A stretch of 43,600 nucleotides of DNA from an uncultured Lachnospiraceae bacterium (lineage in GTDB: Bacteria > Bacillota > Clostridia > Lachnospirales > Lachnospiraceae). The stretch is taken from the NCBI GenBank assembly GCA_946040795.1, contig CAMGCK010000009.1, forward strand, positions 1-43,600, written 5' to 3'. This document shows positions 9,347 through 19,009 of the stretch, in pieces (the first letter of the stretch is position 1; every line of letters begins with the position of its first letter). The notes under the pieces are model-generated. The model was given only the letters and a program-made list of their open reading frames with translations, ran no database searches and was not told where the DNA came from. Position numbers and translations under genes: made by a program.

Positions 9347-9742
9347 TTGGATATCATAGTAGAGGAAGAGCGTCTGGGCAGTGTCGGAAAGACACAGAGA
9401 ATCAAGATCTCCCGGCGTGACACCATGGTCAATGATCTGAAAAACAGTACGGTACAGGGCATTCTGTCCTTCATCGTATCGCTGGCAGCGCTGGCGGCGG
9501 CCGGGGTATCGGTCTTTTTAAGCTACCGCGCGGCGGGGCGGGCGGATTACATCGTGGGAATCCTCATGATTGCCGCACTTCTTTTGGCAGTTTTCAGCAT
9601 CGTCCTCGGGACGATGGGCCTGAAAAACCGCAAAAAGATCCGTCACTATATGGAAGTACGCGGAATCGTGGTCAGTGTGATCCTGATTCTCGCTCTGATC
9701 GGGCTTTATGTATGGGGCCTGCTCATGTATCTTGGAATGTAA
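9347..9742 (+). CDS. Small membrane protein, three predicted membrane segments
   Basis: The start is TTG 9347, six bases after GGAGG (9336-9340). The 131-residue product has a charged N-terminus of about 30 residues and hydrophobic segments near 36-58, 69-92 and 105-128, with a basic turn (KNRKKIRHY) between the last two. Its pattern resembles the DUF6142-type small membrane proteins of Lachnospiraceae, but I cannot confirm that by eye. It lies 16 bases before the 1094-residue gene, so it is probably translated from the same mRNA and could be the membrane anchor of that cassette. No catalytic motif is visible. Confidence 0.75.
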   Translation: MDIIVEEERLGSVGKTQRIKISRRDTMVNDLKNSTVQGILSFIVSLAALAAAGVSVFLSYRAAGRADYIVGILMIAALLLAVFSIVLGTMGLKNRKKIRHYMEVRGIVVSVILILALIGLYVWGLLMYLGM

Positions 9743-9758
9743 CTTTGGGAGAACGTTT

Positions 9759-12700
9759 ATGAAAAGCCGAATGCTTCAGCTGTCAAAAGGAAATATTGAA
9801 TATCGGTCACCCGAAGTCACTTTCGGAGCGGAGATCCTTACCGGAAAACTGACGGCAAACAAACGTCTGGTCATGGAAGTCGGCGTGCTTTCTGCGAACA
9901 ATGAGCCGATGCACCTGTTCTTTTATTCCGGAAATCCCCGCGTCAAGGTTTCGCAGCCGCTTTCAATCGGCCGTACGGGAAAAATGAAAATGGAAGTCAG
10001 CACCATCGGCTTGCCGTCCGGCAGCCGGCTGACCGGAAAAATCGACATCGTTTATAACGGCGGTGAAATGTCGCTGCCGTATGACTTTACCGTCATGGCG
10101 CTGCGCAAAGATCACGAGCCGCATCTGTTTGAGACCCTTGCGGAGTTTGCTGCTTTTGCTCGTGAAAATTACCGCGATGCTGCGCGGGAATTCGGCTGGA
10201 AGGAATTCACGGATATGCCTTTCATGCGGGATCTCCATCTGATGGGTCTGTATCAGACCTTTATGTCCAATGTTCTGGACGATTCCGGACTGGCCCAGTT
10301 TTTGAACGCAGCCGGATATCCGCTGAAGAGCGCGGAAAACGGTCCGTTACATCTGGAGTCTGTGAAGGAACATCAGGTCAAAGAAGAGAGTGAAAAGGGA
10401 CGTGAAAAGCGGAAGGAACGGGAGCTCCTTACGCTGTTCATGGATTACGAATGCGCCAAGGAACGCAGCGAACGGGAAGCTTATGAGAGCATCACCGGCC
10501 GGTTCATGAAGCTGGCATCGGAATTCAAGAAGGATCCCATGGTCCATCTGATGTACGCGTGGTACTGCCTGGAGCAGGGCGCGGTCAGTACGGCAAAAAC
10601 GGAGATCATCGGTTTCCAGGACCGTGTGCAGAAGGAGCGGCTGGAGCATAAGGATGCGTACTGTCTGTTCCTGTATCTGGTATCCACGGTGCAGAATGAT
10701 TCGGACCGTCTGGAGATGGCACGGAAGCTGACACACAAATATTTTATGGACGGCAATCGTACCGCGCTCATGCACGAACTGGAATACTTTCTGAACCCGG
10801 AATATCGGAAGGATCACACCCGTTCCTTTTCATTCCTGTTCCAGTATTTCAACATGTGTCCGGACTTCACGCCGGTGCTTCTGAATGCGGCTCGTCTGTT
10901 CCGTCAGAATACCGGAGACATCAATGTACTTTCCGCGTTTGAACTGAAGACTGCATTGTTCGGCATTCGCCGAGGCATTCTTTCAGAACGCGTACTGTTT
11001 GAAATTCTTTCCCATGATCTGAAGGATCCGGCCCTTTTAAATCTGTACATGCTGGTCCTGAAGACCGGGTACAACCGCTTTGGAAGCAGTGAACTTCTGC
11101 AGGCCATCTGCAATGTATATCTGCAGCAGCGAAAGACCGGTCCGGCTTATTTCATCTGGTATAAGAAGGCCGTACAGAACGGTATTGAAATACCGGGACT
11201 GTATGAGTATTATCTGGCTTCTGCACCCCGGAATCACATGGAGTCCATTCCGCGTGAGGTCATCGTCCATTTCGGCCAGACCCGGGAGACGGCCGGCATT
11301 CCGCTGGACATGCTCTATAACGCGGTCGTGACCGAATATGCACAGGATGCGGAGATCCAGTCTGCGTATCATGAACGCATTGAAGCGTATGCACTGAAGA
11401 AGCTGCGCCTGGAGGAATATACGGTTCGACTCATTCCGGTCCTGGATACGGTCCTGAAGGAAGAATATCTGGACGATAATACGGCACCGGGCATGCTGGA
11501 GGCCTTTTATCTTTATCGAGTAAAAACGACGGCTCCGGAAGCAGCGCGTGTGGTGATCCATTATCCGCAGCTGAAGCAGGAAGCCGGTTATGCCGTTCGT
11601 AACGGTGAGGCCCTGGTTCCCGTCTTCAGCACGGAAGTCATTTACGCGTTTGAGGATTCCCGCGGACACCGTTTCCACGATCCCCACATGCAGAAGTCCA
11701 GGGTCTTTGAGAATGACGCGCTGAAAAAGAAGTGCCTGAATTATGTAAATGATACGCTCCTCATTCATCTGGGAGAAGCGGATCAGATCATTCGCCAGGG
11801 CGCGATGACTGAGCAGGAGATTTTCATTGTCACCGATCTGATCAAGAACCGCAAGATCGACGCGTTCTATCGGACACGTCTTTATGAAACGCTGATCGAC
11901 CTTTCCGGCCAGCCGGTCATGGCGGATATTGACTGCTGTGAATTTTTAATGGAGGCCGACTACACGGCGTTCTCACCGGAGTATCAGGTGAAATTCCTGG
12001 AGATGCTCATCGACAGAGAATACTATAAGGATGCATACCGCAGGATCCTGGAATACGGTTATGAAGGGCTTTCCCTGGAAAGCATCGCAAAACTGGCAGA
12101 GAATCTTTTGAACGAACCGGTTGCGCAGGGTGATCGTACCATGACGTCCATGTGCTTCCGCTTGTATGAAGAAGGGCAGGCAACGCCGGGAATCTACGGT
12201 TATCTGGCGGAATACTTTGAAGGCGGCATGAGCGACCTCATGAGTCTGATCCGCAGTATTCGCCGCAAAAAGCTTCCGCTGAAGAAACTGCCGGAGCGGG
12301 CTATCACAGAATGCTTCTATGTGGACGATGACACGGATCTGGATACGCTTTTTGATCTGTATCTTCTGGAGAATCATCGGGATCCGCTGGTCCGTTCGGC
12401 GTATCTCATGTTAAGAAGCCATCACAGTTTCTTAAACGGCGAATGCCTTCCGGTGCTTGCCGCAGAGGAATTGAAGAAAGAAGTGCTGAAGCTTCCGCGT
12501 GTGGCGGGACTGGCACTTCTGCAGCATTTTGCGCTGCAGAAAGAGGAACTTTCCGATTACGACCGGTCGCTTTGTGAAGCGCTGATCAAGAAAGCAGTGG
12601 ATGAGAACATCGTTCTGGGATGCTTCCGGCAGCTGGAAAAGAAAGTGAAGATGCCTGCGGATCTGGAAGGACGTGCCTATGTGGAGTTCCGTTCAAAAGA

Positions 12701-13043
12701 CGTGAGGGACGCAGCGGTATTCGGCCGTGTGATGCCTGCGGGCAAGTATTTCCGCAGAACGCTGAATGAGGTCTACCCCGGTGTATTTACGAAATCCTTT
12801 GTCCTTTACAAAGGTGAGTGCATCAAGTATTATTATTCGATACGGCGTGCAGACGGAAGCATCGAAGAAATCGAAACGGATGATGTCGTGTCCAGAGACA
12901 CGGGCGCGGTCAGCCGCGGAAGCCGGTACGATGACATCGAACGTCTGGAAATGAAGGCAGAAAAGCAGAATGTACGCGATACTGCGGAACTGATGCGGAG
13001 CCTGATTCTGAAGGACGCCATGATCGACGAGATTTTCAAATAA
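9759..13043 (+). CDS. Large helical-repeat protein of unknown function (DUF5717-like)
   Basis: The start is ATG 9759, seven bases after a GGGAGAA site; an in-frame ATG at 9708 lies inside the previous gene. The 1094-residue product has no signal peptide or membrane segment. Residues 1 to about 115 look like a beta-sandwich (alternating strands, with LFFYSGN and GKIDIVYNGG). A long alpha-helical region of about 800 residues follows, rich in Tyr/Leu repeats like TPR or SEL1 superhelices. The last 150 residues return to beta-rich sequence (FRRTLNEVYPGVF, GECIKYYYSIRRADG). Length and layout recall DUF5717. It is followed after 16 bases by an Hsp70/actin-fold-like gene and then a TPR-like gene. 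I infer a scaffold or client-binding role in a complex with them; no enzyme motif is seen. Confidence 0.8.
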   Translation: MKSRMLQLSKGNIEYRSPEVTFGAEILTGKLTANKRLVMEVGVLSANNEPMHLFFYSGNPRVKVSQPLSIGRTGKMKMEVSTIGLPSGSRLTGKIDIVYNGGEMSLPYDFTVMALRKDHEPHLFETLAEFAAFARENYRDAAREFGWKEFTDMPFMRDLHLMGLYQTFMSNVLDDSGLAQFLNAAGYPLKSAENGPLHLESVKEHQVKEESEKGREKRKERELLTLFMDYECAKERSEREAYESITGRFMKLASEFKKDPMVHLMYAWYCLEQGAVSTAKTEIIGFQDRVQKERLEHKDAYCLFLYLVSTVQNDSDRLEMARKLTHKYFMDGNRTALMHELEYFLNPEYRKDHTRSFSFLFQYFNMCPDFTPVLLNAARLFRQNTGDINVLSAFELKTALFGIRRGILSERVLFEILSHDLKDPALLNLYMLVLKTGYNRFGSSELLQAICNVYLQQRKTGPAYFIWYKKAVQNGIEIPGLYEYYLASAPRNHMESIPREVIVHFGQTRETAGIPLDMLYNAVVTEYAQDAEIQSAYHERIEAYALKKLRLEEYTVRLIPVLDTVLKEEYLDDNTAPGMLEAFYLYRVKTTAPEAARVVIHYPQLKQEAGYAVRNGEALVPVFSTEVIYAFEDSRGHRFHDPHMQKSRVFENDALKKKCLNYVNDTLLIHLGEADQIIRQGAMTEQEIFIVTDLIKNRKIDAFYRTRLYETLIDLSGQPVMADIDCCEFLMEADYTAFSPEYQVKFLEMLIDREYYKDAYRRILEYGYEGLSLESIAKLAENLLNEPVAQGDRTMTSMCFRLYEEGQATPGIYGYLAEYFEGGMSDLMSLIRSIRRKKLPLKKLPERAITECFYVDDDTDLDTLFDLYLLENHRDPLVRSAYLMLRSHHSFLNGECLPVLAAEELKKEVLKLPRVAGLALLQHFALQKEELSDYDRSLCEALIKKAVDENIVLGCFRQLEKKVKMPADLEGRAYVEFRSKDVRDAAVFGRVMPAGKYFRRTLNEVYPGVFTKSFVLYKGECIKYYYSIRRADGSIEEIETDDVVSRDTGAVSRGSRYDDIERLEMKAEKQNVRDTAELMRSLILKDAMIDEIFK

Positions 13044-13059
13044 AGAAAGAGGAACCAAC

Positions 13060-14331
13060 ATGGAAAAAGGGCTGATCATCGGATATGATCTCTGCAAGGA
13101 TTATTGCCGGATCTCCTGGTTTGAAGAGGGCAGGGATGAGCCTCAGGATCTGGTATTTTCAGATGAAGAGAATCCTTACCTCGTCCAAAATTCCATATGC
13201 AAAAAGAAGGGAAAGGACGAGTGGCTGATCGGCCAGATCGCGTATGAAACGGCGCTTCTGGGCGGCGGAGCCATCGTTGACAAGCTTCTCCGAATGGTCG
13301 CGATGAAAGGATTTGCCACCTTTGAGGGCGTACGCTATTCCGCAGAGGATCTGCTGTATCATTTTCTGGATGAGTCCCTGAAGCTGCTTTTTAAGGCCAA
13401 AAACACTACAGAAATCAGCCAGATCATGTTTACGGTACAGGATCTGGACAGTGTGGTACTGGATACGGTGATCCGCTGCATGAAACGTCTTGGCATTGAA
13501 CGCAAGCGGATTCACATCATCAGCCATACAGAAGCATATCTGTTTTTTGTGCTGAGTCAGAAGCGCGAACTCTGGTCCAATATTTCCGTCCTCTATGATC
13601 TTTCCGGCGATGGCCTGAATTATTATGAGATGGAAGTGCTCCGCGGCATCAAGCCCAATGTGGCCTATGCCAAGCGTACCTTCCTGGAAGAAGGATTCTC
13701 ACTGGATATTCTGAATACTCCCGCGGGCTGCCGTATGGCGGATTCCATCATGACCAAATGTGTGGAACGCATGCTGAACAAAAAGCTGATCTCCAGCGCG
13801 TACCTGTCCGGAAACGGTATGGATGCCTGCCAGAAATGGGGCAGCAGTTTCCTGAAGGTTCTCTGTACCAGGAGACGGGTGTTCTTCATTGAAAACCTGT
13901 TTGCCAAGGGCGCGGTCTATGCAGCCGGTGAATACCTGCGTGACACTTCTGCGTATCCTTATAAGATCATGTGTGAGGGCCGCATCGATGTGGACATCAA
14001 CTTTGACGGCTACAAGGGAATGAACTTAAAGACACTGAATCTGGCGTCGGTCGGCAGCAACTGGTATGAGACCAAACAGTCCTTTGATATTATTCCGGAC
14101 CAGGAGACCACACTTCGGTTCCGCGTGCGGAAGCTGGGAGAAAGAAGCCCGCTGACACTGGAAATACCGCTTACGGATTTTGATATCCGAAAGAATAAAA
14201 TGCGCCGTATCGGCGTGAACCTGTCCTTCTCATCGGAGAATGAATTCAATGTGACATTGAAGGACAAGGGCTTTGGAGAATTCTGTCCGGCCACGGACAC
14301 GGTCATCAGAAAGACGTTTACGATCAGCTGA
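13060..14331 (+). CDS. Hsp70/actin-fold (ASKHA)-like protein (DUF5716-like)
   Basis: The 423-residue protein starts at ATG 13060 behind AAAGAGGA. Its motif order suggests a divergent ASKHA nucleotide-binding fold. IIGYDLCKDY (6-15) fits the phosphate-1 loop with Asp10. LYDLSGDG (178-185) fits the phosphate-2 loop with Asp180. YLSGNGMD (248-255), followed by the helical ENLFAKGAVYAA, fits the adenosine-binding segment as in DnaK (where the motif is GG). The C-terminal 120 residues are beta-rich and could be a substrate-binding domain. Its layout recalls DUF5716. It sits 16 bases after the large helical-repeat gene and 22 before a TPR-like gene, a grouping typical of chaperone plus co-factors. 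ATP binding is inferred from motifs only. Other possibilities are a pilus or division ATPase of the PilM/FtsA type. Confidence 0.75.
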   Translation: MEKGLIIGYDLCKDYCRISWFEEGRDEPQDLVFSDEENPYLVQNSICKKKGKDEWLIGQIAYETALLGGGAIVDKLLRMVAMKGFATFEGVRYSAEDLLYHFLDESLKLLFKAKNTTEISQIMFTVQDLDSVVLDTVIRCMKRLGIERKRIHIISHTEAYLFFVLSQKRELWSNISVLYDLSGDGLNYYEMEVLRGIKPNVAYAKRTFLEEGFSLDILNTPAGCRMADSIMTKCVERMLNKKLISSAYLSGNGMDACQKWGSSFLKVLCTRRRVFFIENLFAKGAVYAAGEYLRDTSAYPYKIMCEGRIDVDINFDGYKGMNLKTLNLASVGSNWYETKQSFDIIPDQETTLRFRVRKLGERSPLTLEIPLTDFDIRKNKMRRIGVNLSFSSENEFNVTLKDKGFGEFCPATDTVIRKTFTIS

Positions 14332-14353
14332 TCGGTGACAGAAAGGAAGAAAA

Positions 14354-15166
14354 ATGGGCCGCTATCTGCTTTGCGGAAAAGAGGCGGAGGTTCCCTTTGA
14401 GGTGGAAGAACTGGATATTCGTCTTTACACCATTGAAGAACTCTGCTACTATATTTATCATAATCTGCCGCTGATCGGGGACGATTTCATTAGCGAACGT
14501 CTGCTGCATTTCATTCGGAATGAACTGGAGATGCCGGAGACTGCGGATAAAATCGAGCGTTTTTATTCGTCACCGTCGGATCAGGATTCCACGCTGTTCA
14601 TGCTGCTCTCCGAAGTCGGATATTACACGGAGTATGAAATGCAGGAATTCCAGAACCGGCTGGTCTTCCGGAGAAGGAAGAACGGACCGGAACGAGTCCG
14701 CTACAAAGCGGACAGCATGATGGAAAAGAAACGGTACCTGGGCGCGGTGCGCTATTATAAGACGCTGGTCACCGGAGAACGGGACGGGCGTATTTCTCCG
14801 CAGTTTACCGCGGAGGTTCTGGAATCCATCGCCAACTGCTACGGCAAGCTTTGCCAGTTTGAACAGGCGCTGGAATACCTGGAGAAAGCCTATGACCAGT
14901 CCGGCAGCGAACGGCTGCTGAAGAAGATCTACGATGTAACGGTTCTTTCGGGACAGGAGCTTCCGGAAAAGTACTTCGGTACATGTTCAGACGCGCGCCT
15001 TGCGGAATGGCAGCAGTCCTACTGGAATCGTGAAGCCGTCTGCAAGAGCAGTCTCGAGGAGAATCCGGCCATGCAGATGTTTCTGCATACACCGGAGGTC
15101 ATGAATGAGGAATTAAAGCAGTATGTGGAAGAGCAGAAAGAACTCTATCGCGGCATGCTGGAATAA
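14354..15166 (+). CDS. TPR-like protein of the DUF5716/5717 cassette
   Basis: The 270-residue soluble protein starts at ATG 14354 behind AAGGAAG. Residues 1 to about 50 form a conserved-looking head (YLLCGKEAEVPFEVEEL, then YTIEELCYYIYHNL). Residues 125-205 have paired helices with TPR spacing (KRYLGAVRYYKTL, IANCYGKLCQFEQALEYLEKAY). The C-terminus is charged and helical. TPR proteins serve as docking platforms, so the natural partners are the two preceding products. It is the last gene before valS, 43 bases on. No enzymatic motif is visible. Confidence 0.75.
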   Translation: MGRYLLCGKEAEVPFEVEELDIRLYTIEELCYYIYHNLPLIGDDFISERLLHFIRNELEMPETADKIERFYSSPSDQDSTLFMLLSEVGYYTEYEMQEFQNRLVFRRRKNGPERVRYKADSMMEKKRYLGAVRYYKTLVTGERDGRISPQFTAEVLESIANCYGKLCQFEQALEYLEKAYDQSGSERLLKKIYDVTVLSGQELPEKYFGTCSDARLAEWQQSYWNREAVCKSSLEENPAMQMFLHTPEVMNEELKQYVEEQKELYRGMLE

Positions 15167-15209
15167 AGAGGAAGTTCCGGAAACGGAACGGAATCAGAGG
15201 AGATAACAA

Positions 15210-17921
15210 ATGAAAGAACTGAGCAAAACCTATAATCCTTCAGACATTGAAAAACGTCTGTACAAGAACTGGGAAGAAAAGGGTTACTTTCATGCGAAGG
15301 TGAACCCGGATAAGAAACCGTATACCATCGTTATGCCGCCGCCCAACATTACCGGTCAGCTGCACATGGGTCATGCCATGGACAATACGCTTCAGGATAT
15401 TCTGATCCGCTGGAAGAGAATGCAGGGCTATGAGACCCTCTGGCAGCCGGGTACGGACCATGCGTCCATCGCGACGGAAGCCAAGGTTGTAGAGGCCATG
15501 AGACGGGAAGGTATCACGAAGGACATGATCGGCCGTGACGGTTTCCTGGAACGCGCGTGGGCATGGAGAGACAAGTACGGTTCCCACATCGTAAGCCAGC
15601 TGAAGACGCTGGGGTCCAGCTGCGACTGGGAGCGTGAACGCTTCACCATGGATGAAGGCTGCTCAGATGCTGTTAAGGAAGTCTTTGTCAAGCTGTACAA
15701 CGAAGGCCTTATTTACCGCGGAAACCGTATGGTAAACTGGTGCCCGTACTGTAATACCTCTATCTCCGATGCGGAAGTAGAATACGAAGAGCAGGATGGT
15801 AATTTCTATCATCTGTTATATCCGGTAAAAGAGACCGGTGAGATGCTGGAACTTGCGACCACCCGTCCGGAGACCATGCTCGGCGATACCGCTGTAGCTA
15901 TCAACGGTGAGGATGAGCGTTATGCACATCTACATGGCTGCCATGTCATTCTTCCGCTGATCAATAAGGAAATTCCGATCATCTGTGACGAGCATGCGGA
16001 CATGGAAAAGGGTACCGGTGTTGTTAAGATCACTCCGGCACATGACCCCAACGACTTTGAAGTCGGTGAGCGTCACAACCTGCCCCGTGTACGTGTCTTC
16101 ACCTATGACGGTCACATGACCGGCCCGGAAGACGCAAAGGCTGCTGATGAATACATTGCATCCGGTAAGGCTGCAGAAGGCGAACCCACCGTTCTGGACT
16201 GCGGCAAATATGCCGGCATGACCACGATGGAGGCCCGCAAGGTAATGCTGGAAGATCTGAAGGCCGGCGGTTACTTAAAGGAAATCGAGCCCTTAAAGCA
16301 TGACGTAGGTACCTGCTATCGCTGTCATTCCACCATCGAGCCGATGATCTCCAAGCAGTGGTTTGTTAAGATGGTTCCGCTGGCAAAGCCGGCCATTAAG
16401 GCGGTTGAAGACGGCCGCATCCGTTTTGTTCCGGAGCGTTTCACCAAGACATACCTCAACTGGATGAACAATACCCGTGACTGGTGCATTTCCCGTCAGC
16501 TCTGGTGGGGCCATCAGATTCCGGCCTGGTACTGTGATGACTGCGGTGAGACCGTTGTCAGCGGTTCACAGCCGGCAGTCTGCCCGAAGTGCGGCGGCGT
16601 TCATCTGACACAGGATCCGGATACGCTGGATACCTGGTTCTCCTCTGCATTATGGCCGTTCTCAACGTTGGGCTGGCCGCAGCAGACGGAAGATCTGAAG
16701 TATTTCTATCCGACGGATACGCTGGTAACCGGTTACGATATCATCGGTTTCTGGGTAAGCCGCATGATCTTCTCCGGTCTGGCTTACACGGATGAAATTC
16801 CGTTCAATACCGTATACATTCACGGTCTGGTGCGTGACAGCCAGGGCCGCAAGATGAGTAAATCCTTAGGAAACGGCATCGATCCGCTGGAAGTCATCGA
16901 CCAGTACGGCGCCGATGCACTCCGTATGATGCTTCTTACCGGCAATGCACCGGGTAACGACATGCGTTTCTACTATGAGCGTGTGGAAGCAAGCCGCAAC
17001 TTTGCGAACAAGATCTGGAATGCCTCCCGCTTCATCATGATGAACATGGAAAAGGCCGATACCACCGGCGTAACGCTTGCAGATCTGACGCAGGCTGATA
17101 AGTGGATCCTGTCCCGCGTAAACGATGTGATCCGTGATGTAACGGACAACATGGACAAGTTCGAGCTTGGTATCGCGTTAGGCAAGGTTTATGACTTTGC
17201 ATGGGATGAGTTCTGTGACTGGTACATTGAAATGGTAAAGCCGCGTCTTTACAATGAAGAGGACCAGACCAAGAATGCAGCCATCTGGACGCTGAAGACC
17301 GTTCTCATCCAGATCCTGAAGCTTCTTCATCCGTACATTCCGTTTGTTACGGAAGAAATCTTCACGAACCTGCAGGACGAGGAAGAATCCATCATGATCT
17401 CCAGCTGGCCGGTTTATAAGGATGAGTGGCACTTTGCCGATGACGAGCGTGCGGTTGAAATCATTAAGGAAGCTGTTCGCGCCATCCGTGCGACCCGTAC
17501 CGAAATGAATGTTGCTCCGTCCAGAAAAGCATCCGTACACGTAGTGTCCGGTGATGAAAATGTGCGCGCTGTGTTCACAAATTCGAAAAACTTTTTTGCT
17601 ACACTGTCTTTTGCGAAAGAAGTTTTTGTTGCAGCGGACAAGGAAGGCATCTCTGAAGATGCGGTATCTTCCGTAACCTCTGATGCAACCATCTACATTC
17701 CGCTTGAGGATTTGGTCGACTTTGAAAAGGAACGTGAGCGCCTGACCAAGGAACAGAACCGTCTGATGGGTGAACTGAAGCGTTCGGAGGGCATGCTTGC
17801 GAATGAGAAGTTCCTGGCTAAGGCTCCTATAGAGAAGGTGGAAGAGGAGAAAGCAAAGAGAGACAAGTATACTCAGATGCTGGCTTCCGTTGAAGAAAGA
17901 CTGAACGCGTTAAAGAAATAA
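15210..17921 (+). CDS. valS: Valyl-tRNA synthetase
   Basis: The 903-residue class I synthetase charges tRNA-Val with valine in the cytosol. The HIGH-type motif is HMGH (52-55), just after PPPNITG, and KMSKS is at 548-552. An editing (CP1) domain lies between them, recognisable by TTRPETMLGDTA near 220, and hydrolyses Thr-tRNA-Val. Cysteine pairs (YCDDCG, CPKCGG) mark the zinc-binding insertion. The last 65 residues are a charged coiled coil typical of bacterial ValRS. ATG 15210 follows AGAGGAGA. The 43-base gap before it is too short for a T-box; it holds only a 6-pair hairpin with a GAAA loop (15174-15189). Confidence 0.97.
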   Translation: MKELSKTYNPSDIEKRLYKNWEEKGYFHAKVNPDKKPYTIVMPPPNITGQLHMGHAMDNTLQDILIRWKRMQGYETLWQPGTDHASIATEAKVVEAMRREGITKDMIGRDGFLERAWAWRDKYGSHIVSQLKTLGSSCDWERERFTMDEGCSDAVKEVFVKLYNEGLIYRGNRMVNWCPYCNTSISDAEVEYEEQDGNFYHLLYPVKETGEMLELATTRPETMLGDTAVAINGEDERYAHLHGCHVILPLINKEIPIICDEHADMEKGTGVVKITPAHDPNDFEVGERHNLPRVRVFTYDGHMTGPEDAKAADEYIASGKAAEGEPTVLDCGKYAGMTTMEARKVMLEDLKAGGYLKEIEPLKHDVGTCYRCHSTIEPMISKQWFVKMVPLAKPAIKAVEDGRIRFVPERFTKTYLNWMNNTRDWCISRQLWWGHQIPAWYCDDCGETVVSGSQPAVCPKCGGVHLTQDPDTLDTWFSSALWPFSTLGWPQQTEDLKYFYPTDTLVTGYDIIGFWVSRMIFSGLAYTDEIPFNTVYIHGLVRDSQGRKMSKSLGNGIDPLEVIDQYGADALRMMLLTGNAPGNDMRFYYERVEASRNFANKIWNASRFIMMNMEKADTTGVTLADLTQADKWILSRVNDVIRDVTDNMDKFELGIALGKVYDFAWDEFCDWYIEMVKPRLYNEEDQTKNAAIWTLKTVLIQILKLLHPYIPFVTEEIFTNLQDEEESIMISSWPVYKDEWHFADDERAVEIIKEAVRAIRATRTEMNVAPSRKASVHVVSGDENVRAVFTNSKNFFATLSFAKEVFVAADKEGISEDAVSSVTSDATIYIPLEDLVDFEKERERLTKEQNRLMGELKRSEGMLANEKFLAKAPIEKVEEEKAKRDKYTQMLASVEERLNALKK

Positions 17922-17941
17922 TCTGCGAAAGGCAAAAGCAA

Positions 17942-19009
17942 ATGGCTCAGTCCGATATCGATAGAATTAATGAGACGATAAACAATGTGGCGGATACCGT
18001 CAATGCAGTGATCGACACTACAAGACGTGCAATCTTAAACAGTTCAAAGCGTCAGAAACCCACGCTGTACCGTAAAATGGACGGGGAGCTGAAGGGCGGA
18101 AATGCCCAGAAGGTACTGGGTGGGATCCTGACGGGAGTCGGTGCGTTCATGGCACTTTTAAATATTCCGGGAATATTTAACGGTGCCGGAGGCGCTGCAG
18201 GCGCCGTGATGAATTTTGTAGTGGCCGCTGTCATGGCTGCCGTGGGTCTTTCCAACATCATTGGCGGAAACAAAAAGACCGGACGCGTCAAGCGCTTCAA
18301 TTCCTATCTGGAAGCCCTTGGCACAAAGACTTATGTCACTCTGGAGGTGCTTTCCGAGTATACCGGAAAGTCCGTGCGGTTCATCGTGGAAGATCTTCAG
18401 GACATGATCGCCCGCAAGATGTTCCTGCAGGGACATCTGGATGATCAGAAGACCAGCCTGATCACTTCCGATGAGACGTATAAGGACTATCGCCGGGCAG
18501 CCGCGATCCAGAAGGTCAAGGCGGAACAGGAGATGGTGAAGGCTGAAAGCCTGAAGGGTCTTTCACCGGAGGCCAGAGACATCGTCCGCCGCGGTGAGGA
18601 TTACATCATGAAGATCCAGCAGATCAATGCCGAGCTTCCGGGCGAAGTGATCACGCTGAAGCTTCAGAAACTGGAATCAGTTATCCGCCGTATTCTTGAG
18701 GAAGCCAAAGAGAAACCGGAGAATATCATGGATCTCCGGAAACTCATGAATTATTATCTTCCTACCACGTGGAAGCTGTTGCAGGCGTACAAGGACATCG
18801 AAGATGAGCCGGTAAAGACACCGCAGATGCTGGAAACACAGAAAAACGTGGAAACGACCATTGATACGGTCAATGATGCTTTTGAAAGTTTGCTGGATCA
18901 GCTGTTCAGAGATACCGCCTGGGATATTTCCAGCGATATATCTGTACTGAATTCCATGCTGACTCAGGAAGGCCTGAAGGATAATGATTTCCAGGTAGGG
19001 CAGAAATAA
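17942..19009 (+). CDS. xpaC: XpaC-like protein (5-bromo-4-chloroindolyl phosphate hydrolysis family)
   Basis: The 355-residue protein starts 20 bases after valS. The N-terminal 50 residues are polar and helical. Two hydrophobic segments follow (about 56-76 and 84-107, rich in Gly/Ala), then a winged-helix-like part (YLEALGTKTYVTLEVLSEYTG) and a long helical C-terminal region. This layout and its position before telA fit the XpaC family. The biochemical role is not established; the family name comes from a phenotype on a chromogenic substrate. XpaC-TelA pairs are frequent in Firmicutes and linked to envelope stress or tolerance of toxic anions. The last eleven codons and the stop lie inside the 171-base tandem duplication. 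Confidence 0.8.
   Translation: MAQSDIDRINETINNVADTVNAVIDTTRRAILNSSKRQKPTLYRKMDGELKGGNAQKVLGGILTGVGAFMALLNIPGIFNGAGGAAGAVMNFVVAAVMAAVGLSNIIGGNKKTGRVKRFNSYLEALGTKTYVTLEVLSEYTGKSVRFIVEDLQDMIARKMFLQGHLDDQKTSLITSDETYKDYRRAAAIQKVKAEQEMVKAESLKGLSPEARDIVRRGEDYIMKIQQINAELPGEVITLKLQKLESVIRRILEEAKEKPENIMDLRKLMNYYLPTTWKLLQAYKDIEDEPVKTPQMLETQKNVETTIDTVNDAFESLLDQLFRDTAWDISSDISVLNSMLTQEGLKDNDFQVGQK

Noticed and set aside
15167-15209. T-box or other riboswitch before valS
   Set aside because: Only 43 bases are available. They hold a ribosome binding site and a small GAAA-loop hairpin (15174-15189), with no T-box core or terminator.
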